A DNA stretch of 64,000 nucleotides. Source: Zantedeschia hybrid cultivar. Taxonomy: Eukaryota; Streptophyta; Magnoliopsida; Alismatales; Araceae. The stretch covers positions 42,633,194 to 42,697,193 of the forward strand of contig JARZZO010000012.1 of NCBI GenBank assembly GCA_030544215.1. Direction: 5' to 3'. The notes under the pieces are model-generated. The model saw only the letters and a program-made list of their open reading frames with translations. It searched no databases and was not told the DNA's origin. Both the position numbers and the translations under genes were made by a program. Of the stretch, positions 59,558 through 64,000 are shown piece after piece (position 1 is the stretch's first letter; each line of letters starts with the position of its first letter).

Positions 59558-60066
59558 TTGGTACAGCAGTGTGCTGAGGTTGCCAGAGTGGTGCAGCAGA
59601 GGCTAATTACAGCTCAGAGCAGACAGAAGAGTTATGCAGACATCCGTAGGAGACCGCTTGAGTTTGAGGTTGGGGACCACGTGTTTCTCCGAGTCTCACC
59701 CTCCAAGGGTGTGATGAGATTCGGGAAACGAGGTAAGCTGAGTCCGCGATATGTTGGGCCTTTTCCCATTCTTGCTCGAATTGGGGAAACGGCGTATCAG
59801 CTAGTCTTACCACCCAGTCTTGCAAGAGTGAACGATGTGTTCCATGTTTCTTTGCTGAGGAAATATGTTCAGGATCCATCTCACGTTTTGGATTTTTCAG
59901 AATTGGAAGTCGCTGAAGACTTGTCCTTTCCAGAGCTTCCAGTACGTATTGAGGATCGCAGGGAACATGTCCTTTGGAACAAGGTTGTGCCTCTGGTTAA
60001 GGTGATTTGGCAGTATTGCTCCTGGGGCGAGGCGACTTGGGAACGCGAGGATGAGATGTGGAAGTA
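59558..60066 (+). pseudogene. Tekay A integrase C-terminus and chromodomain
   Basis: Integrase tail with the GPF-type motif (GPFPILARIGETAYQLVLP) and then FHVSLLRKYVQDPSHVL. After it comes a chromodomain-like stretch: PVRIEDRREHVLWNKVVPLVKVIWQY ... EATWEREDEMWK, ending at TAG 60064. In chromoviruses this domain is thought to tether integration to heterochromatin marks. No stop in this 169-codon stretch. About 20 bp separate it from the 3' LTR. Confidence 0.85.
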
Positions 60067-60083
60067 GTTTCACTACCTATTCT

Positions 60084-61925
60084 CGTAAGTTCTCTTGTGA
60101 GTGTACAGCCCGGTCTTGTCATCTGAATGACGTCGGGCTTTCACCCAGCTTCTGGTTGACCCCGCGAACCCTCCCTCCTTTCCCTCATTCTCTCCTTCCT
60201 CTTCTCTCTCTTCTCTTCTCTCCGACGAACCGGCGAACCCTTTCCTCCCTCTACTTCCTTTCCTCCTCTCCCTCCACTCCATTGACCTACCAACTTCCTC
60301 CACTACAACCACCACTTCCTCCACGGCGCACTTCTCTCCGGACGGCGGCCGATGTCCCAGTGGAGTAACGGCGTCCACGGCGGTACCGGCGGCGGCGTAT
60401 GGCGAGGCGGGTTAGCGGCTTGGAGCTAGGAGGAGTTCGAGTAACCGGTAGGGTGACGAACCCCGTTGTATTTCATTTAAAAACCATGTTTTCCTGCTTT
60501 GGAGCATGTTTAGGGGTTTTCTTGGGGTGAAAATACTAAATACATGTAATGAGAAATTGGGTGTTTTAATGGGTATTTAGGTTCTTCTCCTCATTCTCCA
60601 CGTTTTTCGTGTTTTTACACGATTTTGGGGAGGAAATCCCACCCTGTGGATCGGGAGATGGTGGAGGGAGAACCTGTCTGTGAGGGTTAAATGGCATCGG
60701 GGGACAGCGACGCCTTTTAGAAAAGCGGCTTCCACCCACGACGCGATTTAGCCCAAATATCAGACTCTGTCTCTGGACTGATGAGCGTCCAGGGAAGTGA
60801 CGCCTTTCAAAAGGCGGCTGCATATGACGACGAGTTTTAAGCCATTTTCGAGGCCATATTTCACATGAACCAGTTTAGGAGGCCAGATTCTGTCTTGAAT
60901 GACGTCGGCCTTGGGCGACACGATTCAAGACAGAATCACATTAATTCATGCTATTAACATATATTCACACTGTTAGAAAGTTTGGTTAGATGCATGCTTG
61001 AAATCATACTCGAGGATGAGGATTTTTATGTGATCGGATCGCACTGTGTTGTGTTTTGTGCGATCGTGGGCCTAGAGTGACAGTTGTTAGCGCTTAAGCA
61101 CCCTGTGTCGGTGTAGGAGTGACACAGCGCCGGTATGGGAGTGGCGGGGTGAAGCCTAGAGAGAGGGTCACCTGGTGTACCCCGGGGTATAGCTAGTACT
61201 AGTGTGGGAGTGGTACATTCGGAGTGTCACTCGTGCTTGAGGAAGCAGAACCACTTGGAGCCTGTCAGGCCGAAATAGCCAACGCGTTATCCGAGGGGTT
61301 GCTGTTTGGTCCAAGCGGGTCGGAGTTTCTCGCGTTCGGCCGTGTGGTTAGCGTGTTTTGCCGAGATGCTGGTTGTGGGCTCCGTGGTAGAATAGTTTCA
61401 GAATTGTTCATGTTATATTTCGAATGCATGTGTTTTCTATCGAAATCTAGGAGTTATGTTTACTGCTTTACTTGCTTAAATTATCTGTAATTGCGTTGCT
61501 ACACTTGTGGGTGCGTGAGTGGTGGTGGGGATCGAAGGATCCCTACTGAGTCTTTTCGACGAGACTTACCCTTGTGGTTTTCAGGTGAGGGTTCCAGGCA
61601 GGCGTAGCGAGGAGAGTGTTGCTTTGGGTCGCACGCCATCAGCCGTTGTTCCGGGGTATGCCCCAATGTAGTTGTCATTTTATTTTCTGGCCTGTATGCT
61701 TAATTATTTCTTTTCAGTTGGAGTATGTAATTATTTGCTGAGTTGAGTCGCATTGTAATAATTTTTAATTCCTGCATTTCCTTTCTAATTCAATGCGATG
61801 TGAATGTTTAGCTTAGTTTATTATTTATTTCCCAGACTTATCAGGATCCTAGTTTGGCTCCAAATTAATGATTTGGTACACATTTAGTAATCGGATCCCC
61901 AATTATAGGGTGGCGGGTCGTTACA
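60084..61925 (+). repeat. Tekay A 3' LTR
   Basis: Starts CGTAAG (TGTAAG with a T-to-C change), jumps after about 15 bp to the position ~250 of the 5' LTR (GTGTACAGCCCGGTC), and ends GGCGGGTCGTTACA. It is followed by the target duplication GTTGT. It keeps the uninterrupted version of the site in which the inverted solo LTR sits in the 5' copy. Confidence 0.85.
60688..60927. repeat. Five CGTC-N10-GACG dyads in Tekay A 3' LTR
   Basis: Units 60688-60719, 60719-60750, ~60779-60809, 60808-60839 and 60896-60927. The third has a 9-base centre (CAGGGAAGT), the only exception to 10 that I noted; its 5' LTR partner at 51890-51899 has 10. Confidence 0.78.
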
Positions 61926-61930
61926 GTTGT

Positions 61931-62230
61931 GACCTATGCTTCTAGGCAGTTGAAGAGGTATAAGGAGAATTGCCCCGCTAACGATTTGGAGTTGGCGGCT
62001 ATGGTGTTTGCATTAAATATTTGGCGGCGCTATCTGTATGGAGAGAAGTTTCAGGTCTTCACTATCATAAGAGCCTAAAGTATGTGTTCACACAGAAGGA
62101 TTTGAACCTGAGGCAGCGTAGATGGATGGAGTTCATAAAGGATTATGATCTCGACCTTTCTTATCATCTGGGCAAGGCTAACATTGTGGCAGATGCCTTG
62201 AGTAGGAAGACGGTCGTGTCATGTCCAATG
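61931..62230 (+). pseudogene. Tekay B RNase H, second half
   Basis: Resumes at TYASRQLKRYKENCPANDLELAAMVFALNIWRRYLYGEKFQVF right after the duplication. A one-base loss near 62062 shifts the frame, then KSLKYVFTQKDLNLRQRRWMEFIKDYDLDLSYHLGKANIVADALSRKTVV completes the domain. It runs on into the integrase linker. Confidence 0.85.
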
Positions 62231-63648
62231 TTTTCATTGTGGAAGTTATATGAGCAGGTTGTGGAATCTTCCTTTAGGGTTCCCCGAGAGGCTGGCAGAG
62301 CCGTGTTGGCCAATTTGACTATAAGACCAGCAGTGTACCATTCAGTGATAGAGGCTCAGAGAGCAGATGTAGAGTTACCACAGATTCTCCAGAGATCAGA
62401 GGTGGAGCTGTGGGATGATGACACAGTCAGGTTTTGAGGTAGGCTTTATGTTCCGGCAGAGAAGGAGGTGCGCAAGAGTGTTCTAGATAAGGCACATCGT
62501 TCTAGATGTGTAGTACATCTTGGCATGACCAAAATGTATCATTATTTGAGAAAGCACTTTTGGTGGCCTGGTATGAAGAAGGATGTAGTCGAGTATGTGG
62601 CGAGGTGCCCAATTTGTCAGCAGGTTAAGGCAGAGCATCAAAGACCGGGAGGTTTGTTGCAGCCATTGCCGATTCCAGAGTGGAAATGGGAACATGTGAT
62701 TAGGGATTTCATGATGGGATTGCCCGTGTCACCCAGCAGGAGAGACGCGATCTGGGTGATTGTTGATCGATTGACCAAGTCAGCTCACTTTCTAGCTATT
62801 AGGAAGGAGTGGTCAGTCGGCAAGTTGGCTAGACTATTTGTGGACCGGATCATTTCTCTGCATGAGGTACCCTTGTCCAATGGGTCGTATCGGGATCCGA
62901 GGTTCACTTCGGGGTTCTGGAGGAGTTTCCAGAAGGCTTTAGGTACCTAGTTGGCTTTTAGCTCGGCTTACCATCCCGAGACTGATGGACAGTCGGAGAG
63001 GAGTATTCAAATGCTGGAGGATATGCTACGGACTTGTTGCCTTGAATGGGGAGGTTCTTGGGAGCAACACTTGTCTGCTGTGGAGTTCGCATAGAACAAC
63101 AATTATCATTCTAGTATCGGCATGGCGCCGTATAAAACATTGTACGAGTGGCCGTGTCTGTTTCCATTGAATTGGTCTAAGATCAGTGAGAGACAAATAA
63201 TAGGGACAGAGATGATACAACAGTGCGCAGAGGTTGCCAGAGTGGTGCAATAGAGATTAACTGCAGCTCAATGCAGGTAGAAGAGTTATGCTGATGTTCG
63301 TAGGAGACCATTTGAGTTCGAGGTTGGGGACTACGTGTTTCTTCGAGTCTCACCCTCCAAGGGTGTAATGAGATTTGGGAAGCGAGGCAACCTGGGTCCA
63401 CGATTCATTGGGACTTTTCCCATTCTTGCTTGAGTTGGGGAAACGGCGTATCAGCTAACCTTGCCACCTAATCTTGCGGGAGTCCACGATGTGTTCTATG
63501 TTTCAATGCTGAGGAAGTATATCCAAGATCCGTCTCATGTTTTGGACTTTTCAGAGTAGGATGTTTTGGAGAACTTGTCATTTCCAGAGTACCTAGTGCG
63601 TATTGCAGATCATAAGGAACAGGTCCTTCGAAACAAGGTTGTTCTCCT
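62231..63648 (+). pseudogene. int: Tekay B integrase and broken chromodomain
   Basis: Zinc domain VLDKAHRSRCVVHLGMTKMYHYLRKHFWWPGMKKD ... CPICQQVKAEHQRPGG (62480-62645); core VIRDFMMGLPVS, DRIISLHEVPL, RDPRFTSGFW and DGQSERSIQ. Stops: TGA 62435, TAG 62948, TAG 63092, TAG 63251, TAG 63278, TGA 63430 and TAG 63557. The chromodomain starts (VRIADHKEQVLRNKVVLL) but is cut at 63648 by an LTR start. In A the same domain continues for some 25 more residues. Confidence 0.82.
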
Positions 63649-64000
63649 TGTAAGGACTGAGGTTTCGGACTCTGTTTTCGGGTCGGTTTCGGGCCAGATC
63701 CCCTGGTTTGGACGCTGAGGGGTCTTGAGAGTTTCTTCTGAATGACGTCTGTCCTGCACGACGCCTTTCAAACGGCGTCTTGCTGGGTGGACGCCATTTA
63801 GGTCTGTTGTTGTTGTGCCACGTGGGCGCCACGTGGGCGGGTTTCGGGCCGCGAGAGTATGGCCCCTGTCTTGTCGTCTGAACAGCGTCTGTGATGGATG
63901 ACGCCATTCAGACTGCGACCCTGCGATGTCAATGTACGGTGCCGGTCTTGTCGTCTGAACGGCGTCGGTGGCGAGCGACGCGTTTCAGAGCTTCTGTCAG
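63649..64000 (+). repeat. Tekay LTR start, runs off the window
   Basis: TGTAAGGACTGAGGTTTCGG at 63649, the start of the long LTR subfamily (closest to 55217). It interrupts the chromodomain of B before its end, so it is more likely a further insertion (solo LTR or element) than the 3' LTR of B. Candidate duplication base set: CTCCT at 63644-63648. Dyads at 63739-63770, 63769-63800, 63879-63910 and 63956-63987. Confidence 0.8.
63739..63987. repeat. Four CGTC-N10-GACG dyads in the last Tekay LTR
   Basis: The first two share an arm with a 30-bp phase, in the same arrangement as 55307/55337. Confidence 0.85.

Larger units (their letters stand above)
48213..61925 (+). mobile_element. Tekay/Del element A, with two solo LTRs inserted in it
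   Basis: LTR to LTR (48213-52726 including a nested LTR, and 60084-61925), flanked by the perfect duplication GTTGT (48208-48212 and 61926-61930) in the RNase H of element B. It contains gag, protease, RT, RNase H, integrase and a C-terminal chromodomain. It is the same family as B but a separate insertion. The two LTRs of A have suffered different deletions: the 3' copy lacks about 230 bp near its start, and the 5' copy lacks about 270 bp near 52325 that the 3' copy keeps (61225-61530). Confidence 0.92.
33948..63648 (+). mobile_element. Tekay/Del element B, interrupted by C and A
   Basis: Pieces: 5' LTR 33948-35855 (start missing), leader, gag and protease, RT to 37831; RT and RNase H 47377-48212; RNase H, integrase and part of the chromodomain region 61931-63648. 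Removing element C (duplication GCTCC) and element A (duplication GTTGT) rejoins the protein-level reading exactly at GAPV/LFVRK and at HGRVV/TYASRQL. The Tekay/Del assignment rests on the RT (DLPGLPLQREVEFTIELAPG, KDGSLRLCIDYRQLN) and on the chromodomain seen in sister element A. B is badly decayed: many stops and several frameshifts. Confidence 0.9.

Overview
This window is plant nuclear DNA made almost entirely of nested LTR retrotransposons. No host gene, tRNA, rRNA or CRISPR array is visible. The plant identification rests on the lineages present: Ty3/Gypsy Athila, Tat (with two RNase H domains) and Tekay/Del (with a chromodomain), together with Ty1/Copia elements. It also rests on the primer sites (initiator-Met type TGGTATCAGAGC and Asp-type TGGCGCCGTTGCCGGGGA). 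The species cannot be named. Element letters used here are my own labels.

Left part (1-33947). Bases 1-1089 are the right end of a minus-strand Tekay LTR. It abuts the last 103 bp of a Copia LTR with its primer site and leader (element H, 1090-2109). Next come a minus-strand Copia LTR fragment (G1, 2110-3440) and a second minus-strand Copia leader plus LTR (G2, 3441-4121 and 30193-31532). The G2 LTR was split by an Athila element (E, 4122-30187, 5-bp target duplication AGTAT/GGTAT). Athila E was itself split by a Tat element (F, 12766-27324, duplication GTTGG). After G2 come a Copia 3' pol fragment and its 3' LTR on the plus strand (D, 31533-33947).

Right part (33948-64000). A Tekay element (B) starts inside its 5' LTR. 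Its reverse transcriptase is split by a complete Copia element (C, 37832-47371, duplication GCTCC, LTRs of 1586 bp). Its RNase H is split by a second Tekay element (A, 48213-61925, duplication GTTGT). Element A in turn carries two solo Tekay LTRs: one inverted in its 5' LTR (48612-51332) and one direct in its reverse transcriptase (55217-57915, duplication TCCTG). Another Tekay LTR begins at 63649 and runs off the window.

Every polyprotein is broken. C, F and E are each nearly one frame (or two) with a few premature stops, mostly readable as C-to-T or G-to-A changes. A and B also carry frameshifts. Nothing here looks able to move on its own without outside help.

The most unusual signal is a short inverted-repeat unit: CGTC, then exactly 10 variable bases, then GACG, inside longer A/T-rich arms, about 32 bp in all. 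I count about 70 copies. They occur in Tekay LTRs, in the Tat LTRs and leader, and in the leader of Copia element H, often as pairs phased 30-32 bp apart. A second is a set of four hairpins in the leader of Copia element C with an invariant apical core and differing but still complementary basal arms.
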